Position numbers and translations under genes: made by a program
DNA from: Taxillus chinensis
Lineage: Eukaryota > Streptophyta > Magnoliopsida > Santalales > Loranthaceae
DNA length: 64,000 bases
Direction: 5' to 3'
Assembly: GCA_023512835.1 (NCBI GenBank)
Contig: CM042090.1
Location: forward strand, 54,726,865 to 54,790,864
Notes under the pieces: generated by a model
What the model was told of the DNA's origin: nothing
What the model saw: only the letters and a program-made list of their open reading frames with translations
Database searches by the model: none
Shown here: positions 44,250 through 55,648 of the stretch, piece by piece
How the letters are laid out: every line of letters starts with the position of its first letter
How positions within the stretch are numbered: the first letter of the stretch is position 1

Positions 44250-46618
44250 TGTTGGACCCCATTTTGACCAGACCAGATCACGCCCAAAGGTCAACACCGA
44301 ATGATAGAGGACGAAATTTGAAAACCAACGCACTTGACCGTGCCCGAATCCGATTTAAAATGAAGAAGTTATGACTAAAATAGCTTTCGGCATGAAAAGT
44401 CAAACTTGCGAAAGGACGGTCAACGCCCTCGGTCAAACCCGACTGAAAATGTGATCGCAGAAATTCCCTAGAAACAGTTCAGGCGAATCTACACCCGTAG
44501 CAGTCATAGCCTCGAAGCTCGCAGACCAACAGCCTCGAAGCCTGCATTCGCAGCACTCACAGCCTCGAAGCTCGTAGCACTCAGCCTCGTAGCCTCAAGA
44601 CTCGAAACTTGTAGCCTCGAAGCTCGCAGACCAACAGCCTCGAAGCCTGCACTCACAGCACTCACAGCCTCGAAGCTCGTAGCACTCACAGCCTCGTAGC
44701 CTCAACAGTCGAAGCCTCGTAGCTCAGCCTGCCTCGAAGCTCAGCAGACTCGTAGCCTCGTAGCGCAGTCAGCCTCGCGGTCAGGCTTGCCTCGAAGCAT
44801 CCTGCCTCGTAGTCCGGCTCAGCCTCGTAGCGCAGCCCCGCCTCGAAGCCTCGCAGTCTGCCTCGAAGCAGCCTGCCTCGTAGTCCAGCTCAGCCTCGTA
44901 GCGCAGCCTCCACCCTTCAACGTGGCTACAAATCTTCGACACGGCTTCGACCCTTCGACCCTTCGAAGCAACTTCCGCTACGACCCTGCAACCTTCGAGG
45001 CATCCTCCAAGCCTTCAACCCTGCAAGGCGACCTTCGACCCTTCGAGGGAAGCTACAGTCTTCGACCCTACAAGGCGACCTTCGACCCTTCGAGGCAAGC
45101 TACAGTCTTCGACCCTGCAAGACAGCCTATAACCTTCGACCCTTCGAGGCAGGCTACAGTGTCCAAACCGTTCAGGGCAACCTTCAGTGACCTTCAAGTC
45201 TTCGAAGCGACCTTCAACCCAGCCTTCGACCCTGCAAGGCAAACCAGCCTTCGACCCTACGAGGCAACCCAGCCTTCGACCCTTCGAAGCAACCTCCAGC
45301 CTTCGACCCTTCAAAGCAACCCCCAGCCTTCGGCCCTTCGAGGCATCTCCTACCCTTCGACCCCACGAGGTAGCCACGCGACCTTCGACCTTACAGGCTT
45401 CGACTGAAAGACTCCAAAATGACGCCGTTTCACTCCCCCTTTAAGTGCACAGTGAAATAAGCGTTGCTTTTCTCAGAGTCGCAATTTAATGACTCTAATC
45501 ACATTTAAATGCTGGGACTCTCGGAAATGCGTTAATTAACGCCTGGGAACTCGTTTTTCACCCCATAAATGCACGTGCCGGTCTTGAAACTTGGATTGAC
45601 GCCTGGGAACTCCAAAAGTCACATCATTTGACTCACCAAGTTCCCAAGTGGGCGGCTGTTCCTTCCTCAGACTCTATAAAAGGGAGGCACCACCCTTTCC
45701 AAAGGGGGGGGGGACTGATATTTTTCGGAGACTAACAACGTAGAGACTTTGGGGGCTGGAACTGAAGAAGACGTCCTCTACCACCTTGCTGGATTTTGTC
45801 TCCACGTCCATCAAGCAGTCAAAGAAGAGTGAAGCTAGCAGGAACATCAAGCTTGATTTCCAGGTTTTATTCCCCTCTTATCTTACATTCATCATCATCC
45901 CTACACCAAAATCTCACCTTTTTATTCAAAAATACAACAAAACGTTCTCAAAGGCCCGATGGCCGTGGGATTGAGCCTTTGGTGCTCATATCCTCGCCAC
46001 TTGGCCAACATTGAGTCTGGGAGTGAATCTGAGCTTCACAGTATGCTCTTCACGACATCAGACTCTACTTTTTCGTTTTAACATAAAACCTCAAATTCTC
46101 TCTAAAACAAACCCAGGCCCTTGTGACTGCGAGATCAAGTCCTTTTGCTTATGTCTCCATCATCCGGCCAACATCAACTGTAGCAATGAATCTGAGCTCC
46201 ATGCTGTGCTCTTCATGCTACGGGCTTTCTTTCTGTTTTCTGAGATAAAACAAAAAGAATAACATTTTTCTTCTAAATAAAACCATCACAGTTTATGAAA
46301 TAAAAGAAAGAAAAGGGAAATTAAAATAAGCAAGCACCCATAGACAAAGACTAGGTACCAATTTTGGGCATTGTGGGGGTGCAAGAGCCTTTTCTTCCTT
46401 CCCCACACGTAATCGACTCCCAAACCTATTCTCTGGAAATCGTAGACCCTCCTAGGTGGCCAAACACACCTTTATTTTTGTTTGGTGGCGACTCTATTTC
46501 TTTTATCTCTCTTTTTGGATTTGTGTGAGCCATGGCAATGATGGCTCAATGACCAAATCTCCATCCAAAGGAGTTATCTCAAGCCAGTCACGAGCCCGGA
46601 CGACACCGGGTGATGACA
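44250..46618 (+). repeat. 3' LTR of the Ogre-like element
   Basis: Starts TGTTGGACCCC and ends GGTGATGACA at 46618, 2369 bp. TATA box CTATAAAAG at 45674. A G-run lies just after it (about 45707-45717). Splice-donor-like CAG|GT at 45861-45865. Its repeat section (44511-44910) is organised differently from that of the 5' LTR, and a ~50-bp block near the start is deleted. Its last 118 bases are duplicated at 60023-60140. Confidence 0.87.
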
Positions 46619-46709
46619 GTATGCATGATGATATATGGGAAGGTATAGGATTACCCTTGATGTATGAGTGTACAGGGTTGCATATTTGAGACAACACCCG
46701 CGATGTAGT
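46501..46709 (+). repeat. 209-bp flanking direct duplication, left copy
   Basis: From TTTTATCTCTC inside the Ogre-like 3' LTR to ...TGTAGT directly before the Athila-like 5' LTR. The same 209 bases follow the 3' LTR at 60023-60231 with only 4 substitutions and no indel by eye. This has the geometry of a target-site duplication but is about 40 times the usual 5 bp. Confidence 0.85.
46619..46709 (+). repeat. Tekay-like LTR fragment between Ogre-like and Athila-like elements
   Basis: TGTATGAGTGTACAGGGTTG...GAGACAACACCCG resembles the U5 of the Tekay-like LTRs (compare TTTGGGACAACACCCG at about 17769). It suggests the Ogre-like LTR abuts an older Tekay-like LTR that continues at 60232. Confidence 0.5.
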
Positions 46710-46967
46710 TGATAACGTGCATTTATGCCGTTATCCTAGACCTTATATAGGGTGTTTTAGCATATGTTTTGTACCTATTTGCATGCTATTTTACACATAT
46801 TTGCTCTAACCCCTAGGAAGACCCTGTTTGGTGTATAGTGGTACTTTTTGAGTGTTTTTGGCAAGTTTTGGAGCAACCTTTTCCCACACACCTTCGCTAG
46901 ATCACTCCATACACTCAAGAGGAAGCTATAGGAAGAAGATGGAAGCAAAATGAAGGCAAAATCAAGG

Positions 46968-46994
46968 TGCACGTGAAAAGCTTTCTCACGTGCA
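46968..46994. promoter_or_regulatory. CACGTG-containing imperfect palindrome in Athila-like LTR
   Basis: A 27-bp imperfect palindrome with outer arms TGCACGTGA and TCACGTGCA around AAGCTTT. A third TCACGTGCA follows within 20 bases, and a second cluster lies at 47080-47120. CACGTG is the G-box core bound by plant bZIP and bHLH factors; binding here is not demonstrated. The 3' LTR copy is at 58778-58804. Confidence 0.6.
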
Positions 46995-47321
46995 TTCTCA
47001 CGTGCAAGGATTTTATTGCATGGATGCCTTCTACAACTCAAGAGGAAGCTTTGGAGCAAATTTGAGTCGAATTGGAGCTGCACGTGAAAAGGGTCTTCTC
47101 ACGTGCATTCTCACGTGCAGGCATTTTTGAGCTTCAAATGATGTGTTTTGTTGTTTTAATCATTTTCCTCTAAAGAACCTGGGGTCAAATTTGGTGTAGT
47201 TTGAGTTTTATTTCGCCTAGAACGTCGAATAGTGTCACTAACCAAAACGACGTCGTTTTGGTCACGACCACATTTATAATTAGGGCACACTTTTTGTAAC
47301 CCTAATTTGGCCCACTAAATC

Positions 47322-47331
47322 CTATAAATAG
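47322..47331 (+). promoter_or_regulatory. TATA box of Athila-like 5' LTR
   Basis: CTATAAATAG followed by GGGGG; conserved in all three Athila-like LTRs in the window. Confidence 0.78.
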
Positions 47332-48235
47332 GGGGCTTGGGAGGCATTGTAAATCATCTTGAGTGGGAGAATCTGATCTGAGTTCTGAAAAGAGCTATAG
47401 CCATTGCTAAAAGATTGGATTGTCCTTGGCAAGGAGTGATTTTGGGCGACAGACGCAGGAGTCGTTGGAGGCCGGAGTCCTGGTTCATCTTGGGGTCTTC
47501 CTTTATTATCCTGGTACTGTAATCATGTTCTTTCTTGTAATTGTTATTGCTTTTGTCATGATTATGGAGTAGTTTTATTCGTCTAGGGGAGCAATGTAGC
47601 CCTCAATAAATTGTATTCAGTTTGGTTATGGTTGTTCAATAAAATAGAATTCAGTTCTTGTTTAATTCACTTGCTTGAATGGAAATGCCTAGTTTATGCA
47701 TAATTAGGTAATCTTACCCCTTGTCTAGGGTAGAACACTAGTGAATTAGATTTAATATTGCATGATGGACCAAGTCTGCAACTATTAGATTGTTTATCTA
47801 CCTTGATCACTTTTATTCACATGGACCAAATGGGATAAAAGCCTTAAATCTATCTTAGCATGGACCAAATGTAAGATAGGTAGGAGATAATCAACATGAA
47901 CATAAATTAGAACATAAATCAAGAACAAGAGCCATAACCAGACTATTACAATCGATTGGGTGGTAAATATTGTGACCCTAGATCCTTAATCACTGAAATT
48001 TCTATACCAATAGCTTGCCAACATTCTGATTTAATCATTTTTCGTTCAAACTATGTGTACAACAAAAATCAATTGTCCAGACATAAAATCAACTTATTAG
48101 CTTAGTGCTTGCTGCTTAACAGCATTAGCTACCTCCCTGTGGGTTCAACAACCGGAGTCTTAATACTCCATTTTATTACTTGACCAGTGCACTTGCTGCA
48201 AAACTTATAGACACAATTTATAAGGGTTAAGTTTT

Positions 48236-48253
48236 TGGCGCCGTTGCCGGGGA
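48236..48253 (+). other. Primer-binding site, tRNA-Asp type
   Basis: TGGCGCCGTTGCCGGGGA, complementary to the 3' end of plant tRNA-Asp; identical to the PBS of the minus-strand copy. Confidence 0.88.
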
Positions 48254-48409
48254 GGCAAGCCAAACGTTGTTAGGACTAAGTGACATTAGGTGCTTACGTT
48301 TATTTGTGATCTGGATTGTAAGTTTGCTAGTACGGTGTTACCTGGTATCTCGTTGGTTTTGCTACTTTGCAGGGGTGCACCATAGGTGTTTGAGAAAATT
48401 CCTCTGTGT

Positions 48410-50341
48410 ATGCGTCACACCAGGGGTGAGCTATTACCATACGATCCCGAAATGAAACGGACGTTGCGAGAGCAAATGGGGGCTCGAGAGGGTATTAGTT
48501 GCGGTGAACAACAGGTTGGACGGCTTACATACCTTGTGTGAAGAAATCATGGCTGAAAACAGAGCAAGAGAAGATCAGGGACACAACGGCCAAGCCGGTT
48601 ATCAGCCGAGGACCTTCATGGATTATGCTAGACCTGTACTATCGGATGAGTATTCAGGCATTAGAAGGGTGCCGGTCCAAGCAAATAACTTCGAGCTAAA
48701 GCCTGCGTTACTGCAAATGGTTGGGCAAGATGCATTCCGAGGCTCGGCACTAGATGATCCACACAACCATCTAGCGCGATTCTTGCAAATTTGCGACACC
48801 ATCAAAATCAATGGAGTCTCGGATGACGCCATTAAGCTGCGACTCTTCCCGTTTTCCCTGAAGGACCGAGCTCTTGGTTGGTTCCAGTCCCTACCTGCCT
48901 GGCAAAGATACACACATGGGACCAAATGGTGGAGAAGTTTCTCTCCAAGTACTTTCCACCAACAAGAGTTATTCATTTAAGGAGCCAAATAAATCAATTC
49001 ACCCAGAGACGGTGATGAGTCGCTATACGAGGCCTGGGAGCGATTCAAAGACTTGGTTAGGAGGTGTCCTAATCATGGCAGCCAGAATGGTTACAAGTCG
49101 AATCTTTTTATGCAGTGCTGCACGCAAATACAAGGAGCATGATAGATGCGGCCACCGGAGGAGGCGTTCATGATGATGGAGCCTTCGCGAGCGGTGGAGC
49201 TTATAGAGCGAATGGCGTTGTCCAACCGCCAATGGTCCAATGACGACGCCCTAGAAGCCGAGCCGGTGGTCTGCGATATCAAATTCATCAAATTCAACTC
49301 GGTTCGATGAGTTGACAAGGAAGATGGAGTTACTGACAGAGCAAATGTCGGTAATGGCTGTTCGTATGGAGGGCGAACCGAACAACCAAAGGCAATTCCT
49401 GAAGACGCCGCTGCCAGCAGCTATACGAAAAAGCCCAATATGTTGGGAATCGAGGTGGAGGATTCCAGAGACAATTTCGAATCCAAACCAAACGTGCGAA
49501 TCCTCCGCCGCCCAGCAATCTTCCAGAATCCGGGAGGACCTCACCAATTTCAACAACGGCCTTACTTATGGCAAAGGCAGACTAAGGTCCCCGCAACTGG
49601 AGCAAGACAAGATGGAGAACATTCTCGGCCACAACTTCCTCCTGGGTTCCAGGAAGATGCCTCAACGAAGGATGAAGATAAAGAGAAGGCAAAGGATGAA
49701 GAGATGCGGAATTTCTTTTATCAATTTGCTAAGCAAGCAACCGACCGAATGAGTAAGGGGGAGACGAGGATTGAGTCCCTTACCACTTCGTCCCAGGATC
49801 TTGGGGCTACCATGAAGAATATAGAGCGCAGATTGGCCAGCTAGCAAATGCAGTTAGGCCATCTTCATCAAACACTTTTCCCAGCAATACGGAGGTCAAC
49901 CCAAGGGAGCAATGCAAAGCTATAATGCTTAGAAGTGGGAAAGAACTACCAGTTGGAGAGAAGAAAATCGAGCCAACCAAGGAGGAGTTGGAACAGCATG
50001 CCCAGGAGGAAGCTAAAGAAGGAGATGCTGAGCAACGTAAGGACCAGAAGGAAAAGGTTGGGAGTAGTCAACCGACAGTCTGTCAGCCTGAAGTTAGCTT
50101 TCCCGTTCCGTATCAACCTCCTATGCCGTATCCTCAGAGGCTGTGGAAAAAGAAATTAGATGCTCAGTTCCAGAAATTCTTAGATGTATTCAAGAAGCTG
50201 GAGGTGAACATCCCATTCATAGAAGCCTTGGAGCAGATGCCTGGATATGTCAAATTTTTAAAGGATATACTATCTAAGAGGAGAAGTTACACTGATTGTG
50301 AGATAGTGGCTCTCATAAATGACATCAGTGCAGTGGTGTAG
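48410..50341 (+). pseudogene. Athila-like gag, frameshifted
   Basis: The start is ATG 48410 (MRHTRGELLPYDPE), as in the minus-strand copy. A frameshift before 48504 switches to the frame carrying GLHTLCEEIMAENRAREDQG, MVGQDAFRGSALDDPHNHLA and LFPFSLKDRALGWFQSLP. Another near 48895 moves on to the SQINQFTQR and EAWERFKDLVRRCPNHG blocks. Further shifts lie near 49140-49330 and 49840. The C-terminal part (from 49925: MLRSGKELPVGEKK...) runs to TAG 50339-50341, which is CAG in the minus-strand copy (2846-2844). Confidence 0.85.
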
Positions 50342-53300
50342 CACAAGCTACCACCCAAGCTTAAAGATCCGGGTAGTTTCACTCTGACCTGCACCATTGG
50401 CACCTCGCAATTGGAGCAAGCCCTATGTGATTTAGAGGCGAGTATAAATCTGATGCCAATGTCCATCTATCGGCGACTGGGCTTGACTGGAATAAAGCCC
50501 ACTTCCATATCTTTACAATTTGCTGATCGCTCGATAGGAAAGTCGGCGGGCATCATTGAAGATGTTTTAATCAAGGTGGATCGCTTTATCTTCCCAGTGG
50601 ACTTTGTTGTTTTGGAAATGGAGGGAGATGAAGGAGTCCAGCTGATTCTTGGAAGGCCATTCTTGAGTACCGGAAGGGCCTTGATCGATGTAAACTCAGG
50701 GGAGTTGATGCTGCGTGTGGATGAAGACGCAGTGGTGTTTAACATGGAGCGTTCGATGCGCAAGGCGAATGATCATTCCAGCTGTTATTGGATTGATCAG
50801 ATAGCTGAATTTGTGGACAGCTACTTTGAAGAAAGCTTGATCACTGAAAGCTTGGATCACGAATTGCAGCAGGTGGATTTTGCTGAGACGGAACCAGAAG
50901 AGACTTATGAAGTGCTGAAAGACCAAACTGAGCAGCAGCCTTCCTTAACTGAATCCTCAGCACTCACGGAACCTTTGCCAGTTCTAAAGCAACTCCCAGA
51001 ACATCTGAGGTACGATTTTTTGGATACACAAGGGCGTTACCCTGTGATAGTAGCTGCATCCTTAACAGTAGAAGAAACCAGACAGCTTCTAGAAGTCTTA
51101 AGGGAGCATAAGCAGGCCCTGGGGTGGTCTCTGGATGATATAAAAGGTATAAGTCCAGCGGTCTGCATGCACAAGATACTGATGGAGGAGTCTTATACAC
51201 CTACTGTAGAGCACCAACGCAGGCTTAATCCTGCAATGAAGGAAGTTGTTGGCAAGGAGATTCTGAAGTGGAGGAAAGCGGGCATCATATATGCCATTTC
51301 AGATAGCTCCTGGGTTAGTCCAGTGCAAGTGGTTCCCAAGAAGGGCGGCATGATAGTGATACGCAATGAGAAGAACGAGCTCATTCCATCCCGCACAGTG
51401 ACTGGGTGGCGCGTGTGCATTGACTACCGCAAGCTGAATAAAGCCACGCGTAAGGACCACTTTCCGTTACCTTTCATTGATCAAATGCTAGATTGGTTAG
51501 CCGGCTACCCATATTATTGTTTTCCTGGACGGTTATTCTGGATACAACCAGGATAGCGGTTGCCCCCGGAGGATCAAGAGAAGACTACATTCACGTGCCC
51601 TTTTGGCACGTATGCTTTCAGGCGTATGCCATTTGGTCTCTGCAACGCACCTGCTACTTTCCAGAGGTGTATGATGGCAATTTTTCAAGGGTTAGTGGAG
51701 GACATTATGGAAGTCTTTATGGATGACTTCTCGGTATTTGGTTCATCTTTTTCCATCTGCCTCAGAAATCTAGAAACCGTGCTGATCCGATGCAAGGAAA
51801 GGGACCTGGTCTTGAACTGGGAGAAGTGTCACTTCATGGTCAAGGAAGGAGTCGTCCTTGGGCATAGAGTGTCCGTAGCTGGGTTGGAAGTAGATAGAGC
51901 AAAGAACTCAACCATTGAGAGTCTACCTCCTCCTACCAATGTGAAGGGCATCCGGAGCTTCCTGGGTCATGCAAGGTTTTATCGGCGGTTCATCAAAGAT
52001 TTCTCAAAAATTGCCAAGCCCCTAAGCATGCTTTTAGAGAAGGATGTTCCTTTCATATTTTCGGAAGACTGCCATCAGGCCTTTACGCGTCTTGAAAGAG
52101 AAGCTCGGTTCAAAGACCGGTGATAGTAGCTCCAGGCCGGTCGCAACCCTTTGAGCTGATGTGTGATGCGAGTGACTTTGCAGTCGGAGCAGTGCTTGGG
52201 CAGAAACGGGATAAGGTTTTCAGGGCAATATATTATGCCAGTCGCACACTCAATGAGGCCCAGCTCAATTACACCACTACAGAGAAAGAGTTACTTGCTG
52301 TGGTATTTGCTTGTGATAAGTTTCGGTCATATCTTTTGGGCACTAAGGTCATTGTCTATACCGACCACACTGCCTTGAGATACTTGTTCAGCAAGAAGGA
52401 TGCGAAACCCAGGTTGATTAGATGGGTTTTGTTACTCCAAGAGTTTGATCTGGAGATTAAAGACTTGAAGGGGACTTCCAACACTATGGCAGACCATTTG
52501 TCAAGGCTGGAGCTAGGGGAAGGTAGTACTCAAGGTGCTACTATTTCTGACACCTTCCCTGATGAGCAGCTCTTTGTAGCTGAAGCAAAGACACCATGGT
52601 TTGCTGATATCATGAACTACCATGCATGTGACTATGCACCTACCGAGTTTACTTATCAGGAAAAGAAGAGGTTCCTCTTTAATGCAAGAAGATACATTTG
52701 GGATGAGCCTGTTCTATACTGGCAATGTGCTGATCAGATCATCAGAAAATGTGTGCCAGAAGAGGAAGTGGACAGCATATTGAAGCATTGTCATTCATCT
52801 GACTATGCTGGCCATTTAGGAGTGCAAAGAACGGTGGCAAAGATCCTACAAAGTGGGTTTTACTGGCCAACCATGTTCACGACACATACACCTTTGTTAA
52901 GTCATGTGATCGGTGTCAAAGAACAGGGAGGGATTACAAGGAAGCAAGAGATGCCCCAAACCGGCATTATGCCAGGTAGAACTTTTTGACATATGGGGAA
53001 TCGATTTCATGGGACCTTTCCCACCATCGGATGGATTTTCGTACATCCTTCTCGGATGTTGATTACCTCTCGAAGCGGGTTGAAGCTATACCCACTAGGA
53101 AGAATGATGCGCAAGTGGTTACCAAGTTCCTTCGCCGCAACATATTCAACCGGGTTTTGGAACACCTAGAGCAATTATCGGTGATGAAGGGAGTCACTTC
53201 GCAATAAGCTTTTCGACAAGCTCTTAAACAAATATGGAGTTCAACATAGGCGCACTCTAGCCTATCATCCACAAGCAAACGGTCAAGTGAAGTTTCAAAC

Positions 53301-53880
53301 CGTGAGATCAAGCACATTTTGGAAAAGACAGTGGGAGGCAACCGAAAAGATTGGTCTCTAAAACTCGATGAGGCATTGTGGGCTTACCGCACAGCATTCA
53401 AAACGCCCATTGGAATGTCTCCCTATCGTCTCTTGTACGGAAAGGCCTGCCATTTGCCTGTTGAATTGGAACACAAAGCATTTTGGGCAGTTAAAAAGCT
53501 GAACATGGATCCCAATGTTGCTGCTGAACTACGATTGCACCAACTAAATGAGTTGGAGGAATTTCGCTTCAATGCCTATGAGAGTGCTAAGCTGTACAAG
53601 GAGAAGTCTAAGCTCCAACATGATAAGAAGATCAGCCCCTCTACTGTTGAACCAGGGCAGAAGGTGCTTCTCTTTAATTCCACACTTAAACTCTTCCCTG
53701 GGAAGCTGTGATCTAAATGGATGGGGCCTTTCACTGTTACAAAGGTTTTCCCATATGGCAGTGTTGAACTCCAATCAACCTCTGGGCAAATATTCAAAGT
53801 AAATGGTCAGCGTGTAAAGCCATACTACATTCAGGACCATGCTAAGGAGGTTAATCATTTCACTCTGAGCACAACTTGAC
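50342..53880 (+). pseudogene. Athila-like protease, RT, RNase H and integrase, frameshifted
   Basis: Protease motif DLEAS at about 50438 (the Gly of the active-site DLGAS is Glu here; the minus-strand copy has Gly), then ILGRPFL. RT begins VVPKKGG, CIDYRKLN. A single inserted C near 51524 (the minus copy lacks it) shifts frame; RT continues in 51560-52123 with the palm FMDDFSVFG and GHARFYRRFIKDFSK. RNase H in 52120-52989: CDASDFAVGAVLG, TTTEKELLAVVFA, YTDHTALRYL, ADHLSRL. Integrase: zinc-domain HCHSSDYAGHLG, then a frameshift before the CxxC pair; core DIWGIDFMGP and VDYLSK. More shifts occur near 53040 and 53145-53320. The terminal part (53319-53880) has a TGA at 53709-53711 and ends at 53878-53880. 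Confidence 0.87.
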
Positions 53881-54338
53881 AGAGGGGACGGTCAAGCTAA
53901 AGACCTAAACTCAGCGCTTCATGGGAGGCAACCCATGGTGACTTCTTTTCCTTTTTATTTTATTTTACTGGGATATTTTTATTGTGTGCTTTAACCCATA
54001 GTCTGTAGGGAGTGCATATCTGCTTTGTTTTAATTTTATTTGCAGCATTTGAACCAGGGCCTAGGCCCATATTTCTTGATGGAACTTATGTCTGCTTGGG
54101 CTTACTTGGGCCTGTGTATCAGAACTTTAGATAACTTTTCTAAGGCCCACATCCAAGCCCAGTTGAATTGAATCAGAGGGGCCCACTTCAATCTATTGCC
54201 AACCCAAGGAGATGAAATTATGGATTATGAGATGGTATTTTGGGCCCACTAACTGACATGTTTTTGTCCTTGGGAGATGGGCTACTAGTGTGTCAAATTT
54301 CAACAACATTGGGCTTTAGTAAGGGTGTCAACCAGCTT
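53881..54338 (+). other. Spacer between pol and the aORF promoter region
   Basis: Contains the word TTCATGGGAGGCAACCCATGG soon after the pol stop, a common Athila-type post-pol signature, then T-rich DNA and GGCCCA words. No supported ORF. Confidence 0.5.
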
Positions 54339-54796
54339 GCCCGTGAAAAAGAGTTTGTCACGTGCACATGTATACCGACTCTACAGTTCATTCGTGACCT
54401 GCTGGTGAAATTTGGACAAAAAAGACCCTGACCGTGAGAAGACTTTTCGCATGCACAAGGGTAGGATGGTCCAACCGATTTGAAACTTTTCACAAAGGCA
54501 ACTGGCATCCTCTAGACCTTTCTGAGACATGCCCGTGAAAACGCTTTTCGCGTGCACATGGATAGACGCGTCTTTTCGATCTCAATTTTTGGTGGAAGAC
54601 AGCTGGAAGTGTCTAGATTCATCCAAACCCTGCCCGTGAAATCACGCTTTTCACGTGCAAACCTACCTTTGGCCAATCAGTCTGAAATTTCGGTGGGAGA
54701 TAGCTGGCATCTTCTAGAGTATTCTTGGGTCTGCACGTGAAAATGATGGAGCACTTTAAGCGGGTCATTTTCGTCTTTTACCCTTGTGGCGAATCA
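54339..54796 (+). repeat. ~101-bp tandem repeat with CCCGTGAAAA...TTTTCACGTGC cores upstream of the aORF
   Basis: The motif G(C/A)CCGTGA or GCACGTGA starts at 54339, 54430, 54531, 54632 and 54733, i.e. spacings of 91, 101, 101 and 101 bases. Each is followed by a complementary TTTTCRCRTGC arm and by a diverged shared tail (AGCTGG(A/C)A, TCTAGA). The block ends just before a TATA box, so it sits as a tandem upstream region of the aORF promoter. Confidence 0.7.
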
Positions 54797-54808
54797 CTAT
54801 AAATAGGG
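54797..54808 (+). promoter_or_regulatory. TATA box of the internal aORF promoter
   Basis: CTATAAATAGGG, 90 bases before the ATG at 54887, with context almost the same as the LTR TATA box (CTATAAATAGGG at 47322). A CT-rich leader follows (TTTCCTCTCCCTTCTT). It suggests that the aORF is transcribed from its own promoter rather than only from genomic RNA. Confidence 0.6.
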
Positions 54809-54886
54809 ATGGGTTCCAAGCTTCAAACTCAGTCTTATACTTTCCTCTCCCTTCTTGCTGAGAGCAAAATTCTTCTCTGGTTAGTC

Positions 54887-55648
54887 ATGGTGCACACAAG
54901 GAGAGCCCGCCAAGGAGAAGGCAGTCCTGAAGCCTCTGCCACTTCAATGCCTTCGGCATTGCGAGACGCCGACACCATCTTCGTGGGGAATGTGCTTGAT
55001 TGGGAGATCCTGGAGTCCTCCACCCTTGACTGGACTGAAGAAATTATGACCAAGCTGCAAGCGTTGGGACTGAGAAGGTTAGTATGCGCTCGCAGTGATT
55101 TGTATTACCCTGCCATGTTAGACTTTTATAATTCAGTCTATGTCAATGAGGAAGATAATGAGATAATTGGGGAAGTTCAAGGTGTTTTAATTTCTAGTTC
55201 TCCTGCTATGTTGAGAGACTGCTTTGATCTGCCAAATCCCATGCATGCAAAGCCTGCGTTGACCTTAGGAGATTATGGTAGAGCTTTACAGTATAATAAG
55301 GAATTTGGGAAACGTCGGCAATTTACTAAAAATGGATTTTATGGAAAGTACCGTTGCCTTGCTAATTTGGTAGGGAGGTGCTTACTGTTACAGACTAGTG
55401 GCGTAGACTCAGTCCCTAAGCCCCATTTGGAGTTTATGTTTTGCATCGATCGTCAATTACACATTGATTGGGCTGCTGAAATTTTTAAATTGTGGAAACG
55501 GGACATTCATAAATGTTTATATGGTCGACTACTTAGCATGCTTCTGCAATATCAATATGGTTATCTCAGTGCTCAAGTAGTCCCCACTGTTTTCCCAGAT
55601 AACCTGCGGTTACGAGTTCCTCCATCCAGAGGGTGCCTTAGGAGTTAG
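54887..55648 (+). CDS. aORF N-terminal domain (plant transposon-protein-like)
   Basis: Start ATG 54887 (MVHTRRARQGEG), chosen because the earlier in-frame ATG at 54809 lies inside the TATA/start region. 253 codons are open to TAG/TAA at 55646-55648. The protein has a basic N-terminus and then a globular region homologous to the minus-strand aORF at 6482-8522: the MLRDCFDLP block against VIRDAFHLP, then YRCLANLVGRCLLL against YRCMATILTRCLLA, and an IDWA block against LDWG. No membrane segment or signal peptide is seen, so it is not a typical envelope-like protein. It resembles the anonymous 'putative plant transposon protein' families that accompany Athila-type elements (from memory, unverified). 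It probably once continued into 55650-57208. Confidence 0.6.
   Translation: MVHTRRARQGEGSPEASATSMPSALRDADTIFVGNVLDWEILESSTLDWTEEIMTKLQALGLRRLVCARSDLYYPAMLDFYNSVYVNEEDNEIIGEVQGVLISSSPAMLRDCFDLPNPMHAKPALTLGDYGRALQYNKEFGKRRQFTKNGFYGKYRCLANLVGRCLLLQTSGVDSVPKPHLEFMFCIDRQLHIDWAAEIFKLWKRDIHKCLYGRLLSMLLQYQYGYLSAQVVPTVFPDNLRLRVPPSRGCLRS

Larger units (their letters stand above)
28706..46618 (+). mobile_element. Ogre-like (Tat lineage) LTR retrotransposon, 17.9 kb
   Basis: Layout: 5' LTR 28706-31115, PBS 31118-31136, leader, ORF1a 31638-32992, ORF1b 33170-34582, gag 34829-36497, protease frame 36494-38257, predicted intron 38257-38439, RT-RNase H-aRNase H-integrase to 41902, 3' UTR with a 31-bp array, PPT 44237-44249, 3' LTR 44250-46618. 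Great size, an extra ORF upstream of gag, an intron between protease and RT, dual RNase H and 3' UTR tandem repeats are the described hallmarks of Ogre elements. All ORFs carry stops. The two LTRs are clearly diverged, and the flanks (ACAACG and GTATGC) show no target-site duplication, so old age or recombination between elements is likely. Confidence 0.88.
46710..48219 (+). repeat. 5' LTR of the plus-strand Athila-like element
   Basis: Starts TGATAACGTGC, ends near GACACAATTTA, about 1510 bp. Carries CACGTG inverted repeats (46968-47120), CAAAACGACGTCGTTTTG at 47242 and a TATA box at 47322-47331. The 3' boundary is uncertain by up to 9 bases. Confidence 0.9.

Noticed and set aside
42910..44374. 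Long plus-strand open frames with the same His/Pro/Lys repeat
   Set aside because: Same cause as above, in the array of the plus-strand Ogre-like element.
46775..47083. Minus-strand open frames of about 100 codons within Athila-like LTRs (also 58585-58851 and 6183-6416)
   Set aside because: Antisense to the LTR U3, repeated in all copies by descent; no promoter or domain evidence.
54809..54886. N-terminal extension of the aORF from ATG 54809
   Set aside because: The codon lies within about 12 bases of the TATA box, before the expected transcription start; ATG 54887 has a better context and the basic MVHTRR start.
54887..55648. Envelope-like protein, as in classical Athila
   Set aside because: No signal peptide, transmembrane segment or furin-like site is visible; homology to the minus-strand aORF suggests a different protein.
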